Source: Hymenobacter sediminicola
GTDB lineage: Bacteria > Bacteroidota > Bacteroidia > Cytophagales > Hymenobacteraceae
Assembly (NCBI RefSeq): GCF_014250515.1
Contig: NZ_CP060202.1
Location: 3,655,001 to 3,719,000, forward strand
Reading direction: 5' to 3'
Length of the DNA stretch: 64,000 nucleotides
Shown here: positions 1 to 8,979 of the stretch, piece after piece
How the letters are laid out: every line of letters begins with the position of its first letter
Position numbering within the stretch: the stretch's first letter is position 1
Notes under the pieces: generated by a model
The model's input: only the letters and a program-made list of their open reading frames with translations
Told to the model about the DNA's origin: nothing
Databases searched by the model: none
Made by a program: the position numbers and the translations under genes

Positions 1-390
1 GGCTACCGGCGGGAGTTGTACCCGAATCTGCTGCCGGAAGTGGCGGCGTATAAGGAGGCCCAGGGCATTCCGTACCGAAGGCTGCCGCCCCACAACCCGC
101 AGTGCCAGTTGGTGCGTGGCGGCCAGGAGCGGGCCCCCACTATCACCTCGCCCACCGCCAATACCGAGTATGTTCTCAACCAGCACGAAAAGCAGCAACT
201 CCTGCTCAGCTGCACTACTGACAGCGAAGTACGCCAGGTGTATTGGTACGTGAATGACCAGTTTCTGCGAGCCGCCGCCGCTACCGAGCGGGTATTTTTC
301 CGCCCGCCGGCCGGGCCGCTCAAAATCTCCTGCGCCGATGACCACGGCCGCAACACCGACGTTCTGGTGACTGTGACGGAGCTGAATTAG
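1..390 (+). CDS. pbpC: Penicillin-binding protein 1C, C-terminal end (partial)
   Basis: The reading frame is open from base 1, so this is the last 129 residues of a longer protein. The end of the chain carries the BiPBP_C-type domain of PBP1C: a 'PTITSPTANTEYVLN' start, a 'VYWYVNDQFL' core and a 'CADDHGRNTDVLVTV' end. PBP1C is a periplasmic, membrane-anchored peptidoglycan glycosyltransferase/transpeptidase-like enzyme, and the catalytic domains lie upstream of the window. The gene usually sits beside an alpha-2-macroglobulin gene, which cannot be checked here. The family call rests on the C-terminal domain only. Confidence 0.85.
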   Translation, partial: GYRRELYPNLLPEVAAYKEAQGIPYRRLPPHNPQCQLVRGGQERAPTITSPTANTEYVLNQHEKQQLLLSCTTDSEVRQVYWYVNDQFLRAAAATERVFFRPPAGPLKISCADDHGRNTDVLVTVTELN

Positions 391-716
391 GCAATATACA
401 TACCTGAGGCAGCCTTTATGCCGCACGAATTTCTCATCGGCAACAGGCCTGAAGCGGCTTGATGAAACAAGAGCCTAACCTTTTTTACGCGCACCATAAC
501 ATTCCGGCACCGGGCGGGTTTACCCAACTTGCATCCCGCTCCACACCGAAACACAGGTCGGTATTCCCTCCCTACCCCCTGGTTCCGGGTCCCGGTTGAC
601 ATGCAGCCCCTACCGGCCGTGCGTGTCCATCGAGGCATCCGCTCTATCCGCTTCTATTGGGTCGCCCAGCCCTGAACCGCCCAGTTACGTATCGGAGTAA
701 CTGTTTTTTCTTTTTT
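391..716. other. Intergenic region between pbpC and the efflux operon
   Basis: This is 326 bases without a convincing gene. An 83-codon reading frame on the minus strand has no recognisable domain and looks like chance in GC-rich DNA. I see no T-rich terminator hairpin after pbpC and no good TAnnTTTG promoter element. The efflux operon promoter must lie in the second half. Confidence 0.5.
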
Positions 717-2075
717 ATGAACTACGTACACCAGACGCTCAAGCTTCTGCTAGGCTTTCTGTGGCTTGCTCCCAGCGCAGGTGTAGCCCAGACGGCCGCG
801 CCATCCATACCGCCTAACCAAGAGCTTACGCTCGCCCAGTGCCTGAACGTGGCGCTGGTAAACCAACCACTACTACGACAGGCGCGGGTCGACCAGGAAA
901 TTACCCGCGCGGAAAACCAGATTGCCTTGGCCGGCTGGCTGCCGCAAGTGGGGTTGCAGGGCACCGCGCAGCATTACTTCCAACTGCCCTTCACCATCTT
1001 CCCCGACCCTACTACCGGCACGCTCACGCCTCGCCAGATTGGCGTGCGCAACGTGACCACCGTGGGCCTGAGCGGCACCCAGACCATTTACAACAACGAC
1101 GTGCTGCTGGCCGCCCGCAGCAAGCGGTTTAACAACCAAGCTGCCACCCAGAACACCGTGAACGTGCGAATTGCCACCGTCTCGGATGTGAGCAAGGGCT
1201 TTTATGACGTGCTGCTGGCCCAGCGCCAGCTGGAGGTCTTCAGCCAGGATATTGCCCGTCTGCAGCGCAACTACCGCGACGCCCGGGCCCGCTACGAAAC
1301 CGGCATTGCCGACAAAACGGAGTATCTGCAGGCCGAAATTTCGCTTAACAACTCCCTGGCCGGCCGCAAACAGTCGCAGGAAGCCATTAAGGCGCGGCTG
1401 GCCTACCTCAAGCAACTGATGGGGGTGCCGCCCGAGCGGCCTTTGTCGTTGCAGTACGACACGCTGAAGCTAGAAATGGATGCTACTATGGACACGGCCG
1501 TGGCCCTGAATATCAGCAACCGCATCGAAATTCAGCAGCTACAGACGCAACGGGCCTTGCAGGATATTACGGTGGACTACTACCGGATGGGCTTTCTGCC
1601 GTCGTTGTCGGCGTTTGCCAACTACAACTCCGTGTTTCAGAACAACTCGGCCAGCGACCTGTACAGCACCCGTTTCCCGAATTCTTACGCTGGTTTGCAG
1701 CTCGGATTACCCATTTTCACCGGCTTCCGGCGCTTGCAGAACGTGCGGCGCGCCCGTCTGCTCAATACCCGCCTCGACGAGGACGTGAGCAACACCCGCA
1801 ACCAGATTAATACTGAGTATGCCACGGCGCTAGCCAACTATAAGGGCTACTACACCCAGTACATGCTGGGCAAGCGCAACCTGGAAGCGTCCAAGGAAGT
1901 GTACAACGTCATCAACCTGCAATACCGGGAGGGCATCCGGGCCTACATCGATTTGATTGTGGCCCAGACCACTCTGCGCACTTCCCAGCTCAATTACTAC
2001 ACCGCCCTGTTCCAACTCTTGAGCAGCAAAGTAGACCTGCTACGTGCCCTCGGCGAGCTGCCAACGGAATATTAG
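717..2075 (+). CDS. TolC-family outer membrane efflux protein
   Basis: Outer-membrane channel of a tripartite drug-efflux pump. The ATG at 717 is chosen because it opens a signal peptide ('LKLLLGFLWLAPSAGVAQ', cleaved near residue 25); an earlier in-frame alternative would put a non-signal leader in front of it. The 452-residue chain shows the two OEP repeats typical of TolC/OprM: 'LTLAQCLNVALVNQPLLRQA' near the start and a second helical hairpin half ending in 'YYTALFQLLSSKVDLLRALG'. There is no lipobox, so unlike OprM it is probably not a lipoprotein. It is the first of three genes for one pump, followed by the adaptor and the inner-membrane transporter in the same direction. Confidence 0.92.
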   Translation: MNYVHQTLKLLLGFLWLAPSAGVAQTAAPSIPPNQELTLAQCLNVALVNQPLLRQARVDQEITRAENQIALAGWLPQVGLQGTAQHYFQLPFTIFPDPTTGTLTPRQIGVRNVTTVGLSGTQTIYNNDVLLAARSKRFNNQAATQNTVNVRIATVSDVSKGFYDVLLAQRQLEVFSQDIARLQRNYRDARARYETGIADKTEYLQAEISLNNSLAGRKQSQEAIKARLAYLKQLMGVPPERPLSLQYDTLKLEMDATMDTAVALNISNRIEIQQLQTQRALQDITVDYYRMGFLPSLSAFANYNSVFQNNSASDLYSTRFPNSYAGLQLGLPIFTGFRRLQNVRRARLLNTRLDEDVSNTRNQINTEYATALANYKGYYTQYMLGKRNLEASKEVYNVINLQYREGIRAYIDLIVAQTTLRTSQLNYYTALFQLLSSKVDLLRALGELPTEY

Positions 2076-2079
2076 CAAC

Positions 2080-2107
2080 GTCATGCTTCGACTACACTCC
2101 GCATGAC
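2080..2107. repeat. Short inverted repeat after the TolC gene
   Basis: GTCATGC at 2080-2086 is mirrored by GCATGAC at 2101-2107. The arm sequence resembles the arms of the 96-bp element at 10007-10102 and the small palindrome at 63428-63444, so it may be a remnant of the same interspersed family. It has no T-run and is not an obvious terminator. Confidence 0.4.
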
Positions 2108-2211
2108 TTTCTGAAACACACATTCCTTACCCCGTAGCCCAGTGATTCAGCTCTGGGTCCCGCGCGCCACTTGCCGCTGCCCTTTATCCTTTCGCTGCTC
2201 CTGCTTTCCAT

Positions 2212-3366
2212 ATGAAACATACCTTCCTCCGCCTTTCCTTCGCCGCTAGCCTGCTGGCTCTGGTGAGCTGCGGCAAAAAAGAAGACGAAAAAGCCGCTGG
2301 CCCGCCCCCGGCCACGCCCGTAACGCTGGTAGCCGCCCGCACCACCGATGCGGTGTATTACGATGAGTACCCCGCTACCGTGGTGGCCCTCAACAATGTG
2401 GAGCTACGCAGCCAAGTGGCCGGTTTCATCACCCAGATTTACTTTAAGGATGGCGACCTGGTGCAGAAGGGCAAGCCGCTCTATGAGATTGACCGCCGCA
2501 AGTACCAGGCTGCCTACCAGCAGGCCCTGGCCGGCCTCCGCAGCGCCCAGGCCGTGGTACAGAATGCTCAGGTGAACCTGAACCGCTACCAGCGCCTGGC
2601 CCAGCAGGACGCCATTGCCAAGCAGATTGTAGACAACGCCGCTACCAGCTATTCCACCGCTCAGGCCCAGGTAGCCCAGGCCCAAGCCAACGTAGCTCTG
2701 GCCCGCACCGACCTCGACTACTCCGTGATTAATGCGCCCTTCACGGGCCGGATTGGCATTTCGCAGGTGCGACTGGGGGCGCAGGTGAGCCCCGGCACTA
2801 CGCTGCTCAACACCATCAGCGCCGAAGACCCCATGGGCGTAGATTTCGTGATTCCGGACGCCGATTTGAGCCGCTTTGCCGATCTGCAACGCCAGGGCGG
2901 CGGCCGCCAGGATTCCACCTTTCGTATGGTGCTGCCTGATGGCTCGCGCTATGCCCAGCCGGGTAAGATGCTGGCCATCGACCGGGGCGTGAACCAGCAG
3001 ACGGCTACCGTGCAGATCCGAGTACAGTTTCCGAACCCGAAGCGCGAATTGAAGGACGGCATGAGCACCGTGCTCAACGTGCTCAACCGGCAGTCGGGCC
3101 GCCGGTTGGTGGTGCCGTTTAAGGCCGTAGTGGAGCAGATGGGAGAGAACTTCGTGTTCATCGCCGGCGACAGCAGTAAGGCCTACCAGCGCAAGGTGCA
3201 ACTCGGCCCCCGCCTCCGCGACCAAATCGTGATAATGGAAGGCATCAAGGACGGCGACAAAGTAGTTACCGAAGGACTAAACCGCCTGCGCGACGGCGGC
3301 CAGATTCAGGTAGGCACGCCCGCCCAGGCCCAAACCGGCGCACCGGCTGCCGGAGCCGCCAAATAA
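2212..3366 (+). CDS. RND efflux periplasmic adaptor (membrane fusion protein) lipoprotein
   Basis: The AcrA/MexA-type adaptor links the inner-membrane RND transporter to the TolC channel. The N-terminus is a lipoprotein signal with lipobox 'ALVSC' (Cys20). Next come the lipoyl/biotinyl-like half-motif ('VELRSQVAGFITQIYFKDG'), a coiled-coil hairpin rich in Ala/Gln (about residues 100-165), the second lipoyl half ('YSVINAPFTGRIG'), a beta-barrel and a membrane-proximal domain ending 'VVTEGLNRLRDGGQIQVG'. The length of 384 residues is normal. It lies between the TolC and RND genes, so the substrate is set by the pump; multidrug export is likely but cannot be specified. Confidence 0.93.
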   Translation: MKHTFLRLSFAASLLALVSCGKKEDEKAAGPPPATPVTLVAARTTDAVYYDEYPATVVALNNVELRSQVAGFITQIYFKDGDLVQKGKPLYEIDRRKYQAAYQQALAGLRSAQAVVQNAQVNLNRYQRLAQQDAIAKQIVDNAATSYSTAQAQVAQAQANVALARTDLDYSVINAPFTGRIGISQVRLGAQVSPGTTLLNTISAEDPMGVDFVIPDADLSRFADLQRQGGGRQDSTFRMVLPDGSRYAQPGKMLAIDRGVNQQTATVQIRVQFPNPKRELKDGMSTVLNVLNRQSGRRLVVPFKAVVEQMGENFVFIAGDSSKAYQRKVQLGPRLRDQIVIMEGIKDGDKVVTEGLNRLRDGGQIQVGTPAQAQTGAPAAGAAK

Positions 3367-3376
3367 TAGACACTCC

Positions 3377-3485
3377 AGCGGTGCAGAGAGGCGAATACGC
3401 GTCTCTGCACCGCTGAACCATGCCGTTGAACGGTCCCGCAGCCGGCCGTTCGACGAGGAGATGCGAATACGCGTCTCTACACCGC
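3377..3485. repeat. Hairpin plus imperfect direct repeat between adaptor and pump genes
   Basis: A 13-bp perfect stem (AGCGGTGCAGAGA at 3377-3389 with its complement at 3402-3414) encloses a 12-base loop. The right part of this unit, 3391-3413, recurs at 3463-3485 with a single mismatch over 23 bases. Between the copies lies another small hairpin (GAACGG / CCGTTC). This looks like one and a half copies of an interspersed palindromic repeat inserted inside an operon; it has no T-run, so it is unlikely to terminate transcription completely. Confidence 0.6.
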
Positions 3486-3501
3486 CCAAAGATTCACCGT
3501 T

Positions 3502-6500
3502 ATGATTGCAGAAACCTTTATTCGGCGCCCCGTCACGGCCATTGTCACCTCCCTGGTGATTGTGCTGGTGGGGGTGCTGGCCATCCTGAATCTGCCTGTG
3601 GGGCAGTATCCGGAGATTACGCCGCCTACTGTATCGGTCAGCGGCACCTACACCGGCGCCGACGCCCAAACCGTGGAGCAGACCGTGGCCACGCCTGTGG
3701 AAGTGCAGGTGAACGGCACGCCTGGCATGACCTACCTGCAAAGCAACAGCACCAGCAACGGGCAGATGAGCATGACGGTAAACTTCGAAGTGGGCACCGA
3801 CATCAACATCGCCGCCCTCGACGTGCAGAACCGCGTGAGCATTGCCCAGCCTACGCTACCACAGGAAGTGCAGCGGTTGGGCCTGATTGTGCGCAAGCGG
3901 AACCCCAGCATTCTGATGCTGGTAGCCATGTACGCCCCCAAAGGCTCCCACAATACTACCTTCCTCGACAACTACGCCAACGTGTTTGTGAAGGACGCGC
4001 TGCTGCGCACCAAAGGTGTGGGCGACATTGTGAGCCGCGCCGACGACTTCTCGATGCGCGTGTGGCTCAAGCCCGATAAGCTCAGCCAGCTCGGCGTAAC
4101 GGCCCAGGACGTAACGGCTGCCATTCAGGAGCAGAACGCCCAGATTGCGGCGGGCTCCATTGGGGCGCCTCCCGCCCAAACCGGCCAGACGTTCGAGTAC
4201 ATTGTGTTCGTGAAAGGCCGCCTGACAAACACCGAGGAGTTCGGCAATGTCATCGTGAAAACCCGGCCCGAGGATGGTACAGTAGTGTACCTCAAGGACG
4301 TGGCGCGGCTGGAGCTCGGCAAATTCAACTACTCCAACAACTCCTTCGTGGATGGTAAGCGCGCCGCGTACCTGTTGGTGTATCAGGCGCCCGGTGCCAA
4401 CGCGCTGGAAACCTACGAAAACGTGAATGCCACCATGGAGCAGCTGAAAAAGCAGTTCCCGGCTGACCTCGATTATGTAGTGCCGTTTGAATCGGCAACG
4501 GTCGTGAAAGTGTCCATTGAGGAAGTGCTGCACACGCTGGTAGAGGCACTGCTGTTGGTAATTATCGTGGTGTTTCTGTTTCTGCAAAGCTGGCGCTCCA
4601 CGCTCATTCCGGTGCTGGCTATTCCGGTGTCTATCATCGGCACGTTCATCATGTTTATTCCGCTGGGTTTCACTATCAATACGCTCACTATGTTCGGCTT
4701 CGTGCTGGCCATTGGTATTGTGGTGGATGACGCCATTGTGGTGGTGGAAGCCGTGGAGCACAATATGAACGAGCGGGGCATGAACCCGCTGGACGCCACG
4801 CTGACCGCCATGCGCGAAATTTCGGCCCCGGTTATTGCTATTGCTCTGATTCTGGCGGCCGTGTTTGTGCCGGTGGGCTTCATCCCGGGCATTACGGGGC
4901 GCCTGTATCAGCAGTTCGCCATTACCATTGCCATTTCGGTGATTATCTCGGCCTTCGTGGCCCTCTCGCTCACGCCGGCTTTGTGCGTGCTGCTGCTCAA
5001 ACCCCACAAGCGCGACGAGAATTCGAAGGGCCTCGACAAGTTCTTCTACAAGTTCAACACGTGGTTTGATAAGGTGACCGGTAAGTATGGCGCCGGTGTG
5101 CAGCGGGGCATCAAACACTCTCGCTTTGTGGTCGTGATTCTGGTGTGCATTGTAGCCGGTACGGGCCTGCTATTTGCCAAGAAACCCGGCGGCTTCATCC
5201 CGACCGAAGACGAAGGCCGTTTGTTTGTGACGTTTACCTTGCCCGAAGCCTCCTCTACTGAGCGCACCGTCAGCACACTCAAGGAGGTGATGAAAGAGCT
5301 GAGCCAGATTAAAGGCATCAAGCACTACGCCGGTTTGGGCGGCCTGAACGTGGTGAACTTCTCATCCAAGTCGAACAGTGGCACTGTCTTCTGCCAGCTG
5401 GAGCCGTGGGAAGACCGTAAAGACAAGGAACTGCAACTACAAGGCCTGATTACGACCGTACAGCAGCGCCTAAGCCGACTGCGGGAAGCGAATATTGTGG
5501 TCATCTCGCCACCAGCCATTCCAGGCTTGGGCAATAGTGGCGGTTTCTCCTTCATCTTCCAGGAACGCGAAGCGGGCGGCGACATCCGCAATTTCGACGC
5601 GCAGCTCCAGAATTTCCTGGGTGCGCTGCGTAAGCGGCCTGAAATTACGGGCGCCTTCTCGTTTTTCACGGCCAACACGCCTGGCTACCAGCTCACTATT
5701 GACCGGGAAAAGGCCAAGAAACTGGGCGTATCCATTGCGGATATCGGCACGGCACTACGCACCTATCTGGGCAGTGCCTACGTCAACGACTTCACAGTAT
5801 ATGGCCGCAACTTCCGCGTCGTGACCCAAGCCGACAGCATGTACCGCGGCGACATCAGCAATCTGGGCCAGTACTACGTGCGCAACAGCGCCGGTGGTAT
5901 GGTGCCCCTGAGCACGCTTACCAGCTACAAGCGCACTGAGTCGGCGCCGCTCATCTCGCACTACAACCTGTTCCGCTCCGCCGAAATCAACGGCAACGCG
6001 GCCCCAGGCTACAGTTCCGGCGACGCCATCAATGCCCTCAAGGAAACAGCGGCGCAGTCGTTGCCGGCCGGATACGGGTTTGAGTTTTCGGGCCTGAGTC
6101 GCGAAGAGCAGCTGGCCGGTGGCCAAACCGTGTACATTTTCGCGTTGTCGCTCACGTTCGTATTCCTGTTTTTGGCAGCGCTGTACGAAAGCTGGTCGGT
6201 GCCGTTTTCGGTGCTCCTAGCCGTGCCGCTGGGTGCGTTCGGGGCTATTCTGGCCCTTATATTTCTTCCCAAGCTCACCAACAACGTGTATGCTCAGATT
6301 GGCTTGATTACATTGATTGGCTTGTCGGCCAAAAACGCCATTCTGATTATTGAGTTTGCCAAGGAACGGGTGGATAAGGGCATGCCGCTGGTAGACGCCA
6401 CACTGGAAGCCGTGCGCTTGCGCCTGCGCCCCATCGTCATGACGTCCTTGGCGTTTATTCTGGGCGTGCTGCCACTGGTGTTTGCCTCCGGAGCTGGCGC

Positions 6501-6726
6501 CCAGAGCCGCCAAACCATCGGTTGGACGGTATTGGGTGGTATGCTCTCCGCCACGCTGTTGGCCATCTTCATTGTGCCGGTACTCTACGTACTCATCACG
6601 CGCTTCGCGTATGGCAAAGAGAAGCTGGCGGAGCTGGAAGCCAACTACAAGCCCGATGAAGAACACGGTGGCCCCGAAAACAACCGGCCGGATCCGGAGG
6701 ACCCAAAACTACTGCCGGCCCACTAG
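3502..6726 (+). CDS. RND multidrug efflux transporter, HAE1 (AcrB-like) family
   Basis: The inner-membrane proton-driven pump of the tripartite system, 1074 residues, the full family length. It starts with 'MIAETFIRRPVTAIVTSLV', the usual HAE1 opening. Proton-relay residues are present: the Asp-Asp pair in TM4 ('GIVVDDAIVVVEAVEHN') and the TM10 Lys in 'LIGLSAKNAILIIEFAKE'. Two large periplasmic loops follow TM1 and TM7. The C-terminus is a charged cytoplasmic tail. It is in an operon with the adaptor and TolC-type genes upstream. No TetR or MarR regulator gene lies next to it, so regulation is not evident from the sequence. Confidence 0.95.
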   Translation: MIAETFIRRPVTAIVTSLVIVLVGVLAILNLPVGQYPEITPPTVSVSGTYTGADAQTVEQTVATPVEVQVNGTPGMTYLQSNSTSNGQMSMTVNFEVGTDINIAALDVQNRVSIAQPTLPQEVQRLGLIVRKRNPSILMLVAMYAPKGSHNTTFLDNYANVFVKDALLRTKGVGDIVSRADDFSMRVWLKPDKLSQLGVTAQDVTAAIQEQNAQIAAGSIGAPPAQTGQTFEYIVFVKGRLTNTEEFGNVIVKTRPEDGTVVYLKDVARLELGKFNYSNNSFVDGKRAAYLLVYQAPGANALETYENVNATMEQLKKQFPADLDYVVPFESATVVKVSIEEVLHTLVEALLLVIIVVFLFLQSWRSTLIPVLAIPVSIIGTFIMFIPLGFTINTLTMFGFVLAIGIVVDDAIVVVEAVEHNMNERGMNPLDATLTAMREISAPVIAIALILAAVFVPVGFIPGITGRLYQQFAITIAISVIISAFVALSLTPALCVLLLKPHKRDENSKGLDKFFYKFNTWFDKVTGKYGAGVQRGIKHSRFVVVILVCIVAGTGLLFAKKPGGFIPTEDEGRLFVTFTLPEASSTERTVSTLKEVMKELSQIKGIKHYAGLGGLNVVNFSSKSNSGTVFCQLEPWEDRKDKELQLQGLITTVQQRLSRLREANIVVISPPAIPGLGNSGGFSFIFQEREAGGDIRNFDAQLQNFLGALRKRPEITGAFSFFTANTPGYQLTIDREKAKKLGVSIADIGTALRTYLGSAYVNDFTVYGRNFRVVTQADSMYRGDISNLGQYYVRNSAGGMVPLSTLTSYKRTESAPLISHYNLFRSAEINGNAAPGYSSGDAINALKETAAQSLPAGYGFEFSGLSREEQLAGGQTVYIFALSLTFVFLFLAALYESWSVPFSVLLAVPLGAFGAILALIFLPKLTNNVYAQIGLITLIGLSAKNAILIIEFAKERVDKGMPLVDATLEAVRLRLRPIVMTSLAFILGVLPLVFASGAGAQSRQTIGWTVLGGMLSATLLAIFIVPVLYVLITRFAYGKEKLAELEANYKPDEEHGGPENNRPDPEDPKLLPAH

Positions 6727-6729
6727 CCA

Positions 6730-6798
6730 CGGAGTGCACGCACTTCAAAAGTCCCGCCGGCTGCTAGCTGGCGGGACTTTTGAAGTGCGTGCACTCCG
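6730..6798 (+). terminator. Long perfect hairpin, terminator after the RND gene
   Basis: Perfect inverted repeat with 29-bp arms (6730-6758 and 6770-6798) and an 11-base loop, three bases after the RND stop codon. The inner part is a normal intrinsic terminator (GTCCCGCC stem flanked by AAAA and TTTT). The perfect pairing continues 17 bases further on each side than termination needs. Confidence 0.85.
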
Positions 6799-6917
6799 TA
6801 GGAATGCCAGGGCCTGCTTGCGTTGCTTGCTAGCGAATTTTCCTGGACCTTACCCTGCAGCCGGGAAGCAAGCCGGCTGAATGCGTTTCAGCTTCTGCCA
6901 CACCATGCTCTTTTCAC

Positions 6918-7835
6918 ATGAAAAACACCTGTTTCATCCTGTTGCTGATGCTTGCCGCCATGCCCTCTGTTTTCGCTCAGAGCACGGTTTCGCTCTACAG
7001 CGGCACCATTCCCAACTCCATTGCTACCGATATGCAGGAGAAGAGCATTACGCTCGAGAATGGGGGCATCCGGGTGTCTAACGTAGTGCAGCCGACGCTG
7101 CAGGTGTTTCGGCCGGCTAAAGACAAAGCCAACGGCACGGCTATCATTATTTGCCCTGGTGGTGGCTATGCGCGGCTTTCCATGGACAATGAGGGTTCAG
7201 ATGTAGCCAAGCGGCTCACTGAAATGGGCGTTACGGCCTTCGTGCTGAAATACCGCCTGCCCAACGACCAGACCCAGCCCGACAAAACCATTGCTCCGCT
7301 CCTGGATGCGCAACAGGCCATTCGGCTGGTGCGGCAGCGGGCCGCGGAGTATGGCGTAAACCCAGCCCGGGTCGGGCTGATGGGTTTTTCAGCGGGCGGG
7401 CATCTGGCTTCCACGGCCGGTACGCACTTCAGCAAGCCCGCCGGCAATGATGCCACCACTACCTCGGTACGGCCCGATTTCCTGGTGTTGCTGTACCCGG
7501 TTATCAGCCTTTCCGACAGCCTTATGCATGCAGGTTCTCGCACCAACCTACTGGGCATCAAACCTTCACCAGACCAGATCCGGCTGTATTCCAATGACCT
7601 GCAGGTAACCACCCAGACGCCCCCTACTTTCCTGGTGCACGCCGCCGATGACAAAACGGTACCGGTGCAGAATAGCCTGCGCTTTTATGAAGCCTGCCTG
7701 CACCACAAAGTGCCCGCAGAAATGCACCTGTATCCATTGGGAGGCCACGGCTTCGGCATGAACAACAAGACTACCAAGGATAACTGGACCGACCGACTAC
7801 AGAACTGGCTGGATGCCAACGGCTGGCTGCGCTAA
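6918..7835 (+). CDS. Secreted alpha/beta hydrolase, acetyl-esterase / xylan-esterase-like
   Basis: An exported serine esterase of 305 residues. It has a signal peptide of about 20 residues ending 'AAMPSVFA'. The oxyanion-hole motif 'ICPGGGYARLS' lies near residues 78-88, the nucleophile elbow 'GFSAGG' has Ser158, and the acid and base are in 'HAADDKTVP' and 'LGGHGFG'. The GGGY and GFSAGG pair is typical of BD-FAE/acetyl-xylan-esterase-like proteins that remove acetyl groups from plant polysaccharides. There is no polysaccharide-utilisation cluster around it, so the substrate is uncertain. Its stop codon overlaps that of the convergent gene. Confidence 0.85.
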   Translation: MKNTCFILLLMLAAMPSVFAQSTVSLYSGTIPNSIATDMQEKSITLENGGIRVSNVVQPTLQVFRPAKDKANGTAIIICPGGGYARLSMDNEGSDVAKRLTEMGVTAFVLKYRLPNDQTQPDKTIAPLLDAQQAIRLVRQRAAEYGVNPARVGLMGFSAGGHLASTAGTHFSKPAGNDATTTSVRPDFLVLLYPVISLSDSLMHAGSRTNLLGIKPSPDQIRLYSNDLQVTTQTPPTFLVHAADDKTVPVQNSLRFYEACLHHKVPAEMHLYPLGGHGFGMNNKTTKDNWTDRLQNWLDANGWLR

Positions 7836-8137
7836 ATCTGCGTAGCCCACTCCGTTATTTCGCCTTCCCACCATACTTCGGTGCCGACGGGCACCGTATC
7901 TGTGCCTCCCTGCGTGAGCAGCAAAGCCCGAGCTTCAGGAGTACCCGGACGAGAAATTTCTTCCACACTGGCCACTACTGAAGATTCAACACCATCGGGG
8001 TAGCGCAACGTAAGGGACAGCGAAGTGTGAAGCGGCATGCTTTCCAGCTTTTCGGACCTTGATTCGGCTAGTAACAGCACCCCCAGGCCCGTCAGCCCAA
8101 TACTTTCCGAAACCCGAAGCAGCAGTTGTTTCTCCAT
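7832..8137 (-). CDS. Small hypothetical protein, possibly with an EF-Tu domain-2-like fold
   Basis: A 101-residue protein with no signal peptide. I chose the ATG at 8137 ('MEKQLLLRVSESIGLTGLG') over a TTG 13 codons upstream because the latter adds an unlikely Cys-rich leader. The pattern 'SIGLTGLGVLLLAE' followed by 'SLSLTLRYPDG', 'VVASVEEI' and 'VPVGTEVWW' resembles the beta-barrel domain 2 of translation GTPases; this is pattern resemblance only. It converges on the esterase gene, with the two stop codons sharing CTAA. Confidence 0.6.
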   Translation of the reverse strand: MEKQLLLRVSESIGLTGLGVLLLAESRSEKLESMPLHTSLSLTLRYPDGVESSVVASVEEISRPGTPEARALLLTQGGTDTVPVGTEVWWEGEITEWATQI

Positions 8138-8333
8138 ACAGCACACTACGCAGAAAAGCCGTTCTATGTAAACCAAAGGCCATTATCGGCTGATAGGTAT
8201 TCTCCCAGCTAGGCCCAAACCAGCTCACTGTTGAGTTAAACCTAACTTGTGGCAGAGCCGTATTGGCATGGTGCTTGTAAAAGCCTACCCGAACTCGGGC
8301 ATCAAGCCCACTGAAACCTAAAAGAACTTAGTC

Positions 8334-8861
8334 ATGAAAAAGGCCAGTTTGCTCCTCGCATTTGTGATGTTTTTCGCTACCATCGCCAGCAGCTTTGCCC
8401 AAGACCGTAAGATTAGCTCCAGCGCCAAAGGAGCGGTTATCGGTGGCCTGGGCGGTGCCGCTGCCGGTGCTCTTATCAACAAAAAGAACCGTGTAGTGGG
8501 TGGCGCAGTAGGTGGTGCCGCCGGTGGCGCTATTGGTTACACCATTGGCCGCAACGCCGACAATAAGCGCCGGGCCGAAGCGGCTCGTGTAGCTGCTGCC
8601 CGCCGCGCCGAAGCCAACCGTGTGGCTGCCTACCGTGCTGGTATTGCGAAAGGCAACGCTACTGCGAAAGCCAACAACAGCAACGCTATGGCTGCCACTG
8701 CCGCCGCTACTGCTGCTGCTCCTACCATGATGAATAGCCTTGCTCCTGCTGCCTCGGGCCCTTCGGCCTTTGCCATGAGCACCGGCTACCTGCCCAACGA
8801 GTCGTATGGCGACCGTAACGCCGCTTATCCTTCTTCGGAAGTGCGTCGTAAGAGCTGGTAG
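8334..8861 (+). CDS. Glycine-zipper envelope protein
   Basis: A 175-residue exported protein. It has a signal peptide ending 'IASSFAQ' (about residue 22) and then a glycine zipper ('GAVIGGLGGAAAGALI' and 'GGAVGGAAGGAIGYTIG', residues about 33-70). An Ala/Arg-rich helix and a low-complexity Ala/Asn tail follow. Glycine-zipper segments of this YMGG kind insert into or lie on membranes; the role in Bacteroidota is not established. It is monocistronic, with its own terminator just downstream. Confidence 0.85.
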   Translation: MKKASLLLAFVMFFATIASSFAQDRKISSSAKGAVIGGLGGAAAGALINKKNRVVGGAVGGAAGGAIGYTIGRNADNKRRAEAARVAAARRAEANRVAAYRAGIAKGNATAKANNSNAMAATAAATAAAPTMMNSLAPAASGPSAFAMSTGYLPNESYGDRNAAYPSSEVRRKSW

Positions 8862-8883
8862 TCACCAAGCCGTTGAGTTAACG

Positions 8884-8911
8884 AAAACCCAGGTCTTTGT
8901 ACCTGGGTTTT
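8884..8911 (+). terminator. Intrinsic terminator after the glycine-zipper gene
   Basis: 11-bp perfect stem AAAACCCAGGT / ACCTGGGTTTT with a 6-base loop, 23 bases after the stop codon. Confidence 0.85.
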
Positions 8912-8979
8912 CTGTTACTTCGCCAGGCACTTTCCGATTTATTTCCGTTCTGCTCTTTCTCTTACCAAAACCTGTTCTC

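Noticed and set aside
391..640. 83-codon minus-strand frame after pbpC
   Set aside because: Not protein-like, no signal or family; looks like chance.
3856..5118. 420-codon minus-strand reading frame opposite the RND pump gene
   Set aside because: His/Arg/Gln-rich composition with no domain; it is the mirror of a GC-rich coding gene.
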